64,000 bases of DNA from Tsukamurella paurometabola (GTDB lineage: Bacteria; Actinomycetota; Actinomycetes; Mycobacteriales; Mycobacteriaceae), in the NCBI RefSeq assembly GCF_900631615.1, contig NZ_LR131273.1:744001-808000 (forward strand). The letters run 5' to 3'. Numbering within the stretch: the stretch's first letter is position 1; each line of letters opens with the position of its first letter. Positions 18,105 to 26,551 of this stretch are shown piece after piece. The notes beneath the pieces are model-generated. The model did not search any database and was not told where the DNA came from. It was given only the letters and a program-made list of their open reading frames with translations. A program made the position numbers and the translations under genes.

Positions 18105-19549
18105 CGCGCCACGTACCTTTCGAATCGATCCTCGAGACGGGACTGCACGAGGCTGAGCGCCTGGCAGATCACCCAGTAGTAGCAGGCCGCGACGACGTAC
18201 ATGACGAAGAAGTCGTAGGTGGGCGCCGCGGCGATCTGGGCCTGCCGGAACAACTCGGTGACGAGGATCGCCGACGCCAGCGACGTGTCCTTGACCAGCG
18301 AGACCAGGGTGTTGGCGAGCGGCGGCGTGGCGGTCCGCGCGGCCTGCGGCAGGATGATCCGGCGCAGCGAGGTGCGGTAGTCCATGCCGATCGTGGTGGC
18401 GGCCTCCCACTGCCCGCGCGGCACCGCGCCGATGGCCGCGCGGATGATCTCCGCCGCGTACCCGCCGACGTTGAGCGAGAAGGCGATCACCGCCGCGAGG
18501 AACGGATCGAACACGACGCCGGCGAGCGGCAGGCCGTAGAAGATGATGACGAGCTGCACCAGCAGCGGCGTACCGCGGATGATCGAGATGTACGCGCGGG
18601 CCACCCCGCTCACCCCGCGCCGCTTCGACATCCGCGCCAGCGCCACGCCCAGCGCGATCGCCAGCCCGATCACGAAGCTGATGGCGGTGAGCGGGATCGT
18701 CTTGGTCACCGTGGCCTTGAGCATCGGGACCAGGTTGCGGCGCACCATGTCCCACGTGCTGGAGCCGTGCTGTTCCTGCGCCGCGGCGCCGAAGAACCGG
18801 TCGGAGATGCGCTGCGCCGTGCCGTCGGCGCGGATCTCGGCCAGGCCGCGGTTGATCTCCGTGATGAGCCCGGAGTTCTTGCGGGCCGCGAACACCGAAT
18901 CGGACTTGTCCGGTGTCTCCGCGGCGATCTCGACGGGCGCGCCGGGCGTGACCGTCAGGTAGTTCCGCACGACGCCCGTGTCGTTGACGACGACGTCGAC
19001 CCGGCCCTGCGCGAGCACGTTCACCGCGTCGGTGAAGCTGTTGACCGCCTCGATCCGTGCGCCCGCCTTCTCGGCGACGCCGGACCAACTGCTGGTGATG
19101 CTCTGCGCGGCGGTCTTCCCGCGGATGTCGGCGAGCGAGCGTACCGAGGTGTCGCCCTTGCGCACCAGGATCGAGCCGCCGGTCTGCAGGTAGGTGTCCG
19201 ACAGGTCGTACTTCGCCGCGCGCTCGGGGCTGGCCGAGACCTGGTTGGCGACCAGGTCGAACCGCCCCGCCTCCAGGCCCGCCATCATCGAGTCCCACGG
19301 CGTCTCGACGAATTCGACTCGCCGGCCGATCTTCTCGGCGATGGCGGTGATCATCTCCACGTCGTAGCCGGTGAGCTTCCCGGCGTCGTCGTGGTAGCTG
19401 TACACCTGGTAGACGCCCTCGGTACCGACCCGCAGGACGCCGTTCGGCGGCGGCACCGGGTCGGCCTGCGCCGGCAGCGGGGCCGCGACCACGAGCAGTG
19501 CGAGCACCACGAGGAGGGCGCGGTGCAGGGTGCGGGCGGCTGATCGCAT
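18101..19549 (-). CDS. Amino acid ABC transporter: substrate-binding domain fused to permease
   Basis: 482 residues. Residues 1-29 are a signal peptide (LLVVLALLVVAAPLPAQA). About 35-265 is a type-3 periplasmic-binding domain (LRVGTEGVYQVYSYHD, GYDVEMITAIAEKIGR, PWDSMMAGLEAGRFDLV). About 280-482 is a GlnP-type permease with TIPLTAISFVIGLAIALG, the SIIRGTPLLVQLVIIFYGLP block and the EAA loop around GQWEAATTIGM. So one polypeptide both captures and translocates the amino acid, and one ATPase gene completes the importer. The transporter probably works as a homodimer with two tethered binding domains. The exact substrate is unknown. Confidence 0.92.
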   Translation of the reverse strand: MRSAARTLHRALLVVLALLVVAAPLPAQADPVPPPNGVLRVGTEGVYQVYSYHDDAGKLTGYDVEMITAIAEKIGRRVEFVETPWDSMMAGLEAGRFDLVANQVSASPERAAKYDLSDTYLQTGGSILVRKGDTSVRSLADIRGKTAAQSITSSWSGVAEKAGARIEAVNSFTDAVNVLAQGRVDVVVNDTGVVRNYLTVTPGAPVEIAAETPDKSDSVFAARKNSGLITEINRGLAEIRADGTAQRISDRFFGAAAQEQHGSSTWDMVRRNLVPMLKATVTKTIPLTAISFVIGLAIALGVALARMSKRRGVSGVARAYISIIRGTPLLVQLVIIFYGLPLAGVVFDPFLAAVIAFSLNVGGYAAEIIRAAIGAVPRGQWEAATTIGMDYRTSLRRIILPQAARTATPPLANTLVSLVKDTSLASAILVTELFRQAQIAAAPTYDFFVMYVVAACYYWVICQALSLVQSRLEDRFERYVAR

Positions 19550-19608
19550 GCGTCGTTCTTAGCACCGGCGCCGGTCGCGCGCGGCGCGACAGCCGTGTCG
19601 AATCTTTT

Positions 19609-19672
19609 TTCAACTCAGGGGTTGAACAATGCGCGACGGCGGCGTACCGTCGTATTCAACGGAATGGTTGAA
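19609..19672 (+). promoter_or_regulatory. ArsR promoter flanked by two identical operators
   Basis: TTCAAC-N6-GTTGAA occurs twice: 19609-19626 and 19655-19672, with centres 46 bases apart. Between them, TTGAAC (19622-19627), 17 bases, then TACCGT (19645-19650) forms a promoter. The first operator covers the -35 box and the second covers the expected start of transcription. This is a typical layout for a self-repressing ArsR protein. Confidence 0.75.
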
Positions 19673-19689
19673 CACGAAGGAGGTGCACC

Positions 19690-20061
19690 ACGAACGACGA
19701 CACCGACGACCTGTCCAAGGCGTTCGCGGCACTCGCGGACCCCACGCGCCGCGACATCGTCGCGCGCCTCGCCGACGGGGACGCCACCCTCACGGAGATC
19801 GCGGAGCGCTACGACGTGAGCATCCAGGCCGTCTCGAAACACCTGACCGTGCTGGAGAACGCCGGCCTGATCAGCAGAACCCGCCGTGCCCAGGCTCGCC
19901 CCGCCCACCTCGAGGCCGAGGTCTTCGACCTCATGAACGGGTGGATCGAGCGATACCGGCGCCGCGCCGAACAGCGCTACCAGCGCCTCGACGCGGTCCT
20001 CGCCGAGATGAACGCCGAAGAGAACCCCACCCCCATCACCGAAGAAGGAGCTGCATCGTGA
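19690..20061 (+). CDS. ArsR-family repressor with apparent ACG start codon
   Basis: 123 residues if read from ACG 19690. The winged-helix is unmistakable: AFAALADPTRRDIVARLADGD, then TEIAERYDVSIQAVSKHLTVLENAGLI. It has no metal-binding CxC motif and belongs to the branch paired with SRPBCC (AHSA1) proteins. The frame has a TGA at 19669-19671 and no ATG, GTG or TTG before the domain begins; GAAGGAGGTG, a perfect ribosome site, ends 4 bases before ACG. So either ACG initiates, or a T-to-C change hit an ATG here. It overlaps the next gene by GTGA. Confidence 0.8.
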   Translation, partial: TNDDTDDLSKAFAALADPTRRDIVARLADGDATLTEIAERYDVSIQAVSKHLTVLENAGLISRTRRAQARPAHLEAEVFDLMNGWIERYRRRAEQRYQRLDAVLAEMNAEENPTPITEEGAAS

Positions 20062-20543
20062 CCATCATCAACGCCGAGGCCGGCATCGAGGCCTCCACCA
20101 CCCTCCCCACCATCACCATCACCCGCGACTTCCAGGCGACGCCGGCGCAGCTGCACCGCGCCCACACCGACCCCGAGATCTACGCGCGCTGGGTCGGACC
20201 GTCGAGCATCGACACCGAGATCCAGCACTGGGACGCGCGCACCGGCGGCAGCTGGGCGTACGTCAGCAAGAGCGGCGACGAGCGCTACGCCTTCCACGGC
20301 AGCTTCCACGACGTCACGGAGGACCGGATCGTGCAGACCTTCACCTACGATGACATGCCCGAGTCCGTCTCGCTCGAGACCATGACGTTCGAGGACCTCG
20401 GCGACGGCCGCACGCGGCTGCGCGCCGTCTCTCTGCTCGACAGCTTCGAGAGCCGCGACGGCATGCTCGCCAGCGGCATGGAGGCCGGCATCGTCGAGGG
20501 CTACGCCAAGCTCGACCGACTCCTCGCGGACGGCGAGGTGTAG
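20058..20543 (+). CDS. SRPBCC/AHSA1-domain protein
   Basis: 161 residues from GTG 20058, after a GAAGGAG site and overlapping the ArsR stop. Residues 20-155 fit the START-like AHSA1 fold: ITRDFQATPAQLHRAHTDPEIYARWVGP at the start, SWAYVSKSGDERYAFHGSFHDV in the sheet, and ESRDGMLASGMEAGIVEGYAKLDRLL as the long C-terminal helix. These proteins bind hydrophobic small molecules or act on them; ligand and reaction are not known. The pair with ArsR suggests the repressor senses what this protein handles. Confidence 0.88.
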   Translation: MTIINAEAGIEASTTLPTITITRDFQATPAQLHRAHTDPEIYARWVGPSSIDTEIQHWDARTGGSWAYVSKSGDERYAFHGSFHDVTEDRIVQTFTYDDMPESVSLETMTFEDLGDGRTRLRAVSLLDSFESRDGMLASGMEAGIVEGYAKLDRLLADGEV

Positions 20544-20559
20544 CGGTTACCGTCGGGGT

Positions 20560-21327
20560 ATGACGGCACCGGTACGCACGCACGTCGCCGACGGGCTGGG
20601 GGTGCTCACCCTCGGCGCCGCCGCGCGGCGCAACCCCCTCTCGCTCGCCACGATGCGGGCGGCCACCACCGCGCTCGAGGGCTTCGACGCCGACCCCGCG
20701 GTGCGGGTCATCGTGATCCGCGCCGAGGGGCCGGCGTTCTCGGCCGGGCACGACCTCGGCGAGATGGTCGGCCGCACCCTCGACGAGGAGCGCGAGATCT
20801 TCGCCGCCTGCACCGATCTCATGGCCGCGGTGCACCGCGCGCGACAACCCGTGATCGCCCAGGTGCAGGGCATGGCCCTGGCCGCGGGCTGCCAGCTGGT
20901 CGCGACCTGCGACCTGGCGATCGCCGCCTCCGATGCCCGGTTCTCGACACCGGGCGTGAAGATCGGACTGTTCTGCTCGACGCCGATGATCCCGCTCACG
21001 CGCGCCGTCGGCCGCAAGCGGGCGATGCAGATGCTGCTCACCGGCGAGATGATCAACGCCGAGACCGCCGTCGAGTGGGGCCTCATCAACGCCGCGGTCC
21101 CCGCCGACCAGCTCGAAACGACCGTCACCGACCTGGCGCACCGCATCGCACAGTCGAGCGGCGCAACGCTGGCGATCGGCAAGCGCGCCTTCTACGACCA
21201 GATCGACCGCACCGAGCCGGACGCCTACGCCGCGATGGCCGAGGTGATGGCGACCAACGCCATGACCCCGGACGCGCAGGAGGGCATGACGGCGTTCCTC
21301 GAGAAGCGCGACCCCGTCTGGCGATGA
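20560..21327 (+). CDS. Enoyl-CoA hydratase/isomerase family protein
   Basis: 255 residues, crotonase fold. The oxyanion segment FSAGHDLGEM is at about residues 62-72 and the second at QVQGMALAAGCQLVATCDLAIA. The usual catalytic Glu pair is not fully evident: the ARFSTPGVKIGLFCSTPM stretch carries Thr/Pro/Gly where hydratases have E-x-x-x-G. It resembles the ECHDC3-like branch, where hydratase activity is doubtful. It follows the SRPBCC gene by 16 bases and precedes the cyclase by 20. Confidence 0.85.
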   Translation: MTAPVRTHVADGLGVLTLGAAARRNPLSLATMRAATTALEGFDADPAVRVIVIRAEGPAFSAGHDLGEMVGRTLDEEREIFAACTDLMAAVHRARQPVIAQVQGMALAAGCQLVATCDLAIAASDARFSTPGVKIGLFCSTPMIPLTRAVGRKRAMQMLLTGEMINAETAVEWGLINAAVPADQLETTVTDLAHRIAQSSGATLAIGKRAFYDQIDRTEPDAYAAMAEVMATNAMTPDAQEGMTAFLEKRDPVWR

Positions 21328-21347
21328 TGACCCGGTAACTTAGCAGC

Positions 21348-22970
21348 ATGAAGCTGCCTCGGCTCCGCGCCGACTACGGGTCGATCCTGCTGGGGTCCGC
21401 CGACGACAGCTCGCGGCTGACCCGGGTGCGGGTCCAGCTGGTGATCACCATCGGCGTCATCGTCGCGAACCTCATCGGCGTGGGCCTGGCCATCGCGCTG
21501 GCCACCGTCGGCATCCCGGAACCGTCGATCCCCTGGGACGCCTGGTGGATGAACTACCTGGTGGTCCCGCTGTACATCGCGATCGCCTTCGTGCTCGGCG
21601 CGACGATCGGGACCGTCCGCCTGGTGCGATCGCTGCGGTGGTCGATCCGCCGGGAGGAGCCGACCGCCGCGCAGGCGCGGGCCGCGATCGTCGGCCCGTG
21701 GCGACTCACCGCCCTGGAGGCGCTGCTGTGGGGCTGCGGCACGGTCGTGATGACCGTGGGCTACGGCATGATCGACCCCGACCTGATCCCCAAGATCGCG
21801 CTGGTCACGGGCCTGTCCGGAGTCGTGGTGTGCGCGATCTCCTACCAGATCACGGAGTTCGCGCTGCGGCCCGCGGCGGCGCAGGCGCTCGAGGCCGGGT
21901 ACCGCGCGCCCCGCAAGGGCAGGCTGCGGATGCGGGCGGTGACCGCGTGGGCGATCGGCTCCGGGGTGCCGATCCTCGGCATCTTCCTCGTGGTGCTGTT
22001 CGGCACGTTCCGCGACGACACCACCAAGCTCGACATCTTCGTCGCCGTCGCCGCGCTGGCCGCGATCGCGCTGCTCACCGGTCCCCTGATCGCCCTGCTC
22101 AACATCGACGCCCTCGCCGCTCCCCTGCGCGTGCTGGGCGGCGCGATCCGCCGCGTCCGAGACGGCGAGACCGACGTGGCCGTCCGCATCTTCGACGGTT
22201 CCGACATGGGCGAGCTGCAGGCGGGGTTCAACGAGATGACGGCCGGCCTCGCCGAGCGGGAGCGGTTGCGCGACCTGTTCGGCCGGCACGTGGGCCGCGA
22301 CGTCGCCGAGTCGGCGCTCGGCGCCGGCGTGCAGCTGGGCGGCTCCGAGCAGGTGGTCGGCGTGCTGTTCGTCGACGTCGTGGGCTCGACGACACTGGCG
22401 CGGCAGCGCCCGGCGACCGAGGTGGTCGAGCTGCTCAACCGGTTCTTCGAGGTCATCGTGACCGCCGTCGAGGAGAACGACGGCCTGGTCAACAAGTTCG
22501 AGGGCGACGCCGTGCTCGCGGTCTTCGGCGCGCCGCTGCCCCACCCCGACCCGGCGGGCGGCGCCCTGCGCGCCTCCCGGCTCATCGCGGAGCGCCTGCC
22601 GTCCGCGGTGCCCGACCTCCGGGCCGGTATCGGCGTCTCCTACGGCGTGGTGGTGGCGGGCAACGTGGGCGCCATCGAGCGCTACGAGTACACCGTGATC
22701 GGCGACCCCGTCAACGAGTCCGCGCGCCTGTCCGAGGTCGCCAAGCGCGACACCTCCCTGCCGATCGCGTCCGAGCCGGCGGTCATGGGCGCCCGCGAGG
22801 CCGAGTCGCAGCACTGGCGGTTCACCGACGAACTGGAGTTGCGGGGCCGCGACGAGAACACCCGGCTCTACTCGCCGCCGGCGTCCAGAACGAGCACGTC
22901 GTCGACGAAGGTCGTGCCGCCGACGGTGAACTCCCGCACCCCCACCGCCACGAACCCCGACTTGGCGTAG
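21348..22970 (+). CDS. Membrane class III adenylate cyclase with HAMP domain
   Basis: 540 residues. About six membrane spans fill residues 28-255, a HAMP segment 256-305 (LRVLGGAIRRVRDGE), and the cyclase domain 330-508. Metal ligands D343 (FVDVVGSTTLA) and D387 (KFEGDAVLAVFG), substrate lysine K383, D453, and N456/R460 (NESARLSEVAKR) are all present, so it should make cAMP from ATP as a homodimer. It resembles the Rv1318c-Rv1320c/Rv3645 group of mycobacteria. The last 34 residues run antisense through the GNAT gene and look unrelated to the family, which normally ends near LYSPP. Confidence 0.92.
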   Translation: MKLPRLRADYGSILLGSADDSSRLTRVRVQLVITIGVIVANLIGVGLAIALATVGIPEPSIPWDAWWMNYLVVPLYIAIAFVLGATIGTVRLVRSLRWSIRREEPTAAQARAAIVGPWRLTALEALLWGCGTVVMTVGYGMIDPDLIPKIALVTGLSGVVVCAISYQITEFALRPAAAQALEAGYRAPRKGRLRMRAVTAWAIGSGVPILGIFLVVLFGTFRDDTTKLDIFVAVAALAAIALLTGPLIALLNIDALAAPLRVLGGAIRRVRDGETDVAVRIFDGSDMGELQAGFNEMTAGLAERERLRDLFGRHVGRDVAESALGAGVQLGGSEQVVGVLFVDVVGSTTLARQRPATEVVELLNRFFEVIVTAVEENDGLVNKFEGDAVLAVFGAPLPHPDPAGGALRASRLIAERLPSAVPDLRAGIGVSYGVVVAGNVGAIERYEYTVIGDPVNESARLSEVAKRDTSLPIASEPAVMGAREAESQHWRFTDELELRGRDENTRLYSPPASRTSTSSTKVVPPTVNSRTPTATNPDLA

Positions 22971-23404
22971 AACCGCTTCGCGCGGGCGTTGTCGGCGTTC
23001 ACGCCGAGCCACACCGGCAGGCCGCCCGCGTCGGCGCGGACCGCGTCGAGCAGGGCGCGGGCGACCCCGCCGCCGTGGTGGCCCGGGTCCACGTAGAGCT
23101 TGGACAGGTAGGCCGACGGTGCGCCGCGCAGCGCCGCGGGGCCCTCGTCGTGCACGCCGTGCAGCACCAGCGCGTAGCCCACGGGGCCGTCCGGCCCGTC
23201 GACGACGAGCACGCGGTGCGCGGGATCGGCCAGGTGCCGGTCGAACTCTGCCTCGCTGAGGTGGGCCGCCACGAAATCGTCGATGTGCTCGGGCGACAGC
23301 GTGGGCGGGCACGCCAGCGGGAAGGTGCGGGCCGCGAGCGCGGCCACCGCCGCGGCCTCGCCGGGCCCGGCGCGCCGCACGCGCGCCCGGATCGGCGCCG
23401 TCAT
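22868..23404 (-). CDS. GNAT-family N-acetyltransferase
   Basis: 178 residues. Acetyl-CoA site: AYLSKLYVDPGHHGGGVARALLDAV (the Q/R-x-x-G-x-G/A loop reads HHGGGVA), then LPVWLGVNADNARAKRFYAKSGFV. The substrate is unknown. The gene is at the end of a three-gene leftward unit with the Hsp15-like gene (ATGA overlap) and a small membrane protein gene. Its 3' end overlaps the adenylate cyclase by 103 bases in opposite orientation. Confidence 0.88.
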   Translation of the reverse strand: MTAPIRARVRRAGPGEAAAVAALAARTFPLACPPTLSPEHIDDFVAAHLSEAEFDRHLADPAHRVLVVDGPDGPVGYALVLHGVHDEGPAALRGAPSAYLSKLYVDPGHHGGGVARALLDAVRADAGGLPVWLGVNADNARAKRFYAKSGFVAVGVREFTVGGTTFVDDVLVLDAGGE

Positions 23405-23757
23405 CCGCGCCCCAGCAGCCGGTCGGTCTCGCGCCGCTCACGCTTCGTGGGGCGACCCGCGCCCCGGTCGCGCTGCGGCATGGACAGCACGATCTCCCGG
23501 GGCGGGGGCGGCGGGCTGTTGTCGATGTAACAGGTGGCGGCGACGGGCGCGCCGACCCGCTTGGGGATCAGCGTGGTCACCTCGACGATCCGTTCGCGGC
23601 CGCCGAGCCGCAGCCGCACCTCGTCGCCCACCACGACGTGCTGCGCGGGCTTGGCGGTCGCGCCGTTGACCCGCACGTGCCCGCCGCGGCAGGCGGTCGC
23701 GGCGGCCGACCGGGTCTTGGTCAGCCGCACCGCCCACAGCCAGGCGTCGACCCGCAC
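23401..23757 (-). CDS. S4-domain RNA-binding protein, Hsp15-like
   Basis: 118 residues. The S4 RNA-binding domain spans about residues 1-60 (RVDAWLWAVRLTKTRSAAATACRGGHVRVNG, then VVGDEVRLRLG). A basic tail rich in Arg/Lys (RPTKRERRETDRLL) follows. Hsp15 of E. coli binds stalled 50S subunits carrying nascent chains; the actinobacterial homologues are less studied. It starts 2 bases after the stop of the small membrane protein gene and overlaps the GNAT start by ATGA. Confidence 0.88.
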   Translation of the reverse strand: MRVDAWLWAVRLTKTRSAAATACRGGHVRVNGATAKPAQHVVVGDEVRLRLGGRERIVEVTTLIPKRVGAPVAATCYIDNSPPPPPREIVLSMPQRDRGAGRPTKRERRETDRLLGRG

Positions 23758-23759
23758 GG

Positions 23760-23972
23760 CTACCGCGCGCGGAGCAGCCGCGACAGCCCGACGGCGCCGA
23801 GCACGCCGAACGCCACCAGCAGGAGCAGGCCGAGGCCCGCGCCGCCGATGAGCCAGCCGACAGCGACGACCACCACCGCGGGCGCAGCCATCGCCGCGAC
23901 CATTCCGGGGTGCTGTTTCACGACGTCCAGCGCGGCCTTCTTACGCGCGGGATCGAGCTCTTTTCCAGCCAT
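23760..23972 (-). CDS. Small membrane protein of unknown function
   Basis: 70 residues from ATG 23972. A soluble N-terminus (GKELDPARKKAALDVVKQHPG) is followed by two hydrophobic spans (MVAAMAAPAVVVVAVGWLI and LGLLLLVAFGVLGAVGL) and a basic end (SRLLRAR). I do not recognise a named family. The longer frame to 24053 overlaps the promoter region of the divergent phosphatase gene and is not favoured. First gene of the leftward unit with Hsp15-like and GNAT. Confidence 0.7.
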   Translation of the reverse strand: MAGKELDPARKKAALDVVKQHPGMVAAMAAPAVVVVAVGWLIGGAGLGLLLLVAFGVLGAVGLSRLLRAR

Positions 23973-24012
23973 GTCACCAATGTACGCATTCCCGGCAGGG
24001 CAAGATCGGGGC

Positions 24013-24465
24013 ATGACGGTGCTGGCGCTCATGCGACACGGAGAGTCGGGCATGTCGATCCCCGACGAGGCCCGCCCGATCAGCGCGAACGGGCGCGATC
24101 AGGCCCGACGGTCCGCCGCCTGGCTGGCCGAGCAGGGTCTCGCGCCCGGCCACGCACTGGTCTCCGCGGCGCGGCGCACCGTCGAGACCTTCCACGCGAT
24201 GGACCTGCCCTGCCCGATGACCGCCACCGAGCAGTTGTACGAGTGCACCGGACGCCGCGTGCTCGAGGAGATCAACGGCGTTCCCGGCGACGTCGACGTC
24301 CTGCTGGTCGTGGCGCACTTCCCCGGCCTGCCGGAGGCGGCGGCGGAGCTCGACCCGGGCGCCGAGCTCCCGGGTTTCGCGCCGGGCACCGTCGTGCTGC
24401 TGGACCTCGACGACGGACCGGCGGCGCCCGGTTCGGGACGGATGCTGTCCTGGTTCACCCCGTAG
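24013..24465 (+). CDS. SixA-type histidine phosphatase (copy 1)
   Basis: 150 residues from ATG 24013. The phosphohistidine loop LMRHGES is at residues 6-12 and the second catalytic His is in VVAHFPGLPE. The RHG loop, short length and lack of an extra cap match SixA-like phosphatases rather than phosphoglycerate mutase. Its protein target is unknown. It is followed one base later by a second, distinct copy, and is divergent from the small membrane protein gene. Confidence 0.85.
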   Translation: MTVLALMRHGESGMSIPDEARPISANGRDQARRSAAWLAEQGLAPGHALVSAARRTVETFHAMDLPCPMTATEQLYECTGRRVLEEINGVPGDVDVLLVVAHFPGLPEAAAELDPGAELPGFAPGTVVLLDLDDGPAAPGSGRMLSWFTP

Positions 24466-24466
24466 G

Positions 24467-24907
24467 ATGTCCGATATGGGCACCCTGATCCTGCTGCGGC
24501 ACGGCAAGTCCGCGTACCCCGACAAGGTGAAGGATCACGACCGGCCCCTGGCACCGCGCGGCGTCCGGCAGGCCGGGCTCGCCGGCAAGGCGATCCGCCG
24601 GTTCGGGCACGCCGTGGACCTCGTGCTGTGCTCCACGGCGGAGCGCGCCCGGGCCACGCTGGAGCAGGCCGCCGTCGAGGCGCCGGTGCGGTACCTGCCG
24701 GCGCTGTACGGCGCGACCGGCGAGGAGATCCTGGCGCTGGTCGACGCGGAACGGGGCGACGCCGACACGGTGCTGGTCGTCGGCCACGACCCCGGGGTCG
24801 CGGAGGCCGCAGAGATCCTCGACCCCACCTTCACCTTCGCCAAGTTCCCGACCTCGGCCTTCACGGTCATCCGGGAAGGACACGCGGAGTTGCACATCCC
24901 TCGCTAA
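24467..24907 (+). CDS. SixA-type histidine phosphatase (copy 2)
   Basis: 146 residues from ATG 24467 (ATG 24476 is an alternative start three codons later). LLRHGKSAYPDKVKDHDRPLAPRG carries the active-site RHG and the SixA-like D-x-x-R-P-L block, with VVGHDPGVAEAAE as the second His. It is closer to classical SixA (phosphohistidine phosphatase) than copy 1. The two genes are tandem and probably co-transcribed, with dhaKL following 9 bases later. Confidence 0.9.
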   Translation: MSDMGTLILLRHGKSAYPDKVKDHDRPLAPRGVRQAGLAGKAIRRFGHAVDLVLCSTAERARATLEQAAVEAPVRYLPALYGATGEEILALVDAERGDADTVLVVGHDPGVAEAAEILDPTFTFAKFPTSAFTVIREGHAELHIPR

Positions 24908-24916
24908 CGTGAAGTC

Positions 24917-26551
24917 GTGACTCATCGCGCGCGCTTCGAGAACTCCGCCGGATCCCTGTTCACCGACGGGCTGCGGGGCGTCCTCGCGGCCCACCCCGAC
25001 GCCGCCTGGCACGATGCGGGCTTCGTCGCCCGCCGCACGCCGCGCACCTCCGGCGTCGCCGTGGTCTCCGGCGGCGGCTCCGGGCACGAGCCGATGCACG
25101 TCGGGCTGATCGGCGCGGGCATGCTCGACGCCGCCTGCCCCGGCCTGATCTTCACGTCCCCGAACGCGGTGCAGGTAGCGGCCGCGACGCGCGCGGTGGA
25201 CACCGGCGCCGGCGTGGTGCACGTGGTGAAGAACTACACCGGCGACGTCATGAACTTCGCCGTCGCCCGCCGCCTCGTGGCCGCACCCGACGGCGACGCA
25301 CCGGCCGTCGCCACGGAGTTCGTGCTGGTCGACGACGATGTCGCCACCGAGGACACCTCCGGGCCCGGGCGCCGCGGCACCGCCGCCACGGTCGTGGTGG
25401 AGAAGATCTGCGGCGCGGCCGCCGATCGCGGATCGTCGCTGGCCGAGGTCGCCGCGGTCGGGCGCCGCACCGCGGCTCGCGCCCGGTCGATGGCCGTCTC
25501 CTTCTCCGCCTGCAACGTGCCCGGCGCCGACGCGCCGTCCTTCGACCTGCCCGACGGCCAGATGGCCTTCGGCGTCGGCATCCACGGCGAGCGCGCCCGC
25601 GACGAGCGGCCCGCGACCGCCGCCGAGGAGATCGTCACCGACCTGCTCGCGCGGATCCTCCCCGGCACCGGCCTCGCCTCGGGCGACCGCGCGCTGGTCG
25701 TGGTGAACAACCTCGGCGCCGTCACCGACCTGGAGACGGGCGTGCTCTTCGCCGAGGCCGTGAAGCAGTTGGCCGAGCGCGGCATCGAGGTCACCCGTTC
25801 GCTGGTCGGCCGCTTCGTCACGGCCCTGGACATGGCCGGTGCCTCGCTCACCGTGGTCCCGCTGGACGACGAGCTCCTCGCGCTGTGGGACGCGCCGACC
25901 TCCGCGCCGGGCTGGCCGCACGCGGCGACGGCACCGTCGAACCTGGACCCGCTGGCGCACGCCCGCCCGGACGACGCCGCCGACACCGGCGAGCCGAACG
26001 CCTGGCTCTCGGACTTCGTGGGGCGGGTGCAGCGGTCCGTCGACGAGCTCACCGAGCTGGACCGCAAGGCCGGCGACGGTGATTTCGGCACCAACATGGC
26101 CGCCGCGCTCGGCCACTTCCCGCTGCCGCTGCGCGGCACGGACGGCGAGGTCCTCGAGGCGATGGCGACCTCGTATCTGGTGCGGGCGGGCGGCACCTCC
26201 GGCGCCGTCTTCGGGACCTTCTTCACCGAGCTCGGCCGGGCCCTGCAGGCCGACGGTGCCGCCTTCGGCCGCGGGGTGCGGGCCGGGCTCGACGCCGTGG
26301 TCGACCTGGGCGGCGCGCGGGTCGGCGACAAGACGGTGGTGGACGCGATCTCCCCCGCGGCCGACGTGCTCGACGGTGGCGGCTCGCTCGCCGACGCGGC
26401 GGCGGCCGCGGCGCAGGGCGTCGCCGCGACCGCGGACAGCACCGCCTCACGCGGCCGCGCCAGCTACCTCGGCGACGCCGTGAAGGGCGTGCCGGATCCC
26501 GGTGCGCTGGTGATGTCCTGGCTGTTCGAGGCCGCGGCTGCGAACCGTTAG
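24917..26551 (+). CDS. ATP-dependent dihydroxyacetone kinase (DhaK-DhaL fusion)
   Basis: 544 residues from GTG 24917. Residues about 1-325 are DhaK: SGGGSGHEPMHVG, NAVQVA, VKNYTGDVMNFA, and the substrate-binding His in GVGIHGERA. About 350-544 is DhaL: ELDRKAGDGDFGTNMA with the Mg-ATP Asp cluster, GGTSGAVFGTFF and RGRASYLG. A single-chain kinase of this kind uses ATP, unlike the PTS-dependent DhaKLM. It makes dihydroxyacetone phosphate for glycolysis. It converges on the hydrolase gene with 4 bases overlap. Confidence 0.92.
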   Translation: MTHRARFENSAGSLFTDGLRGVLAAHPDAAWHDAGFVARRTPRTSGVAVVSGGGSGHEPMHVGLIGAGMLDAACPGLIFTSPNAVQVAAATRAVDTGAGVVHVVKNYTGDVMNFAVARRLVAAPDGDAPAVATEFVLVDDDVATEDTSGPGRRGTAATVVVEKICGAAADRGSSLAEVAAVGRRTAARARSMAVSFSACNVPGADAPSFDLPDGQMAFGVGIHGERARDERPATAAEEIVTDLLARILPGTGLASGDRALVVVNNLGAVTDLETGVLFAEAVKQLAERGIEVTRSLVGRFVTALDMAGASLTVVPLDDELLALWDAPTSAPGWPHAATAPSNLDPLAHARPDDAADTGEPNAWLSDFVGRVQRSVDELTELDRKAGDGDFGTNMAAALGHFPLPLRGTDGEVLEAMATSYLVRAGGTSGAVFGTFFTELGRALQADGAAFGRGVRAGLDAVVDLGGARVGDKTVVDAISPAADVLDGGGSLADAAAAAAQGVAATADSTASRGRASYLGDAVKGVPDPGALVMSWLFEAAAANR

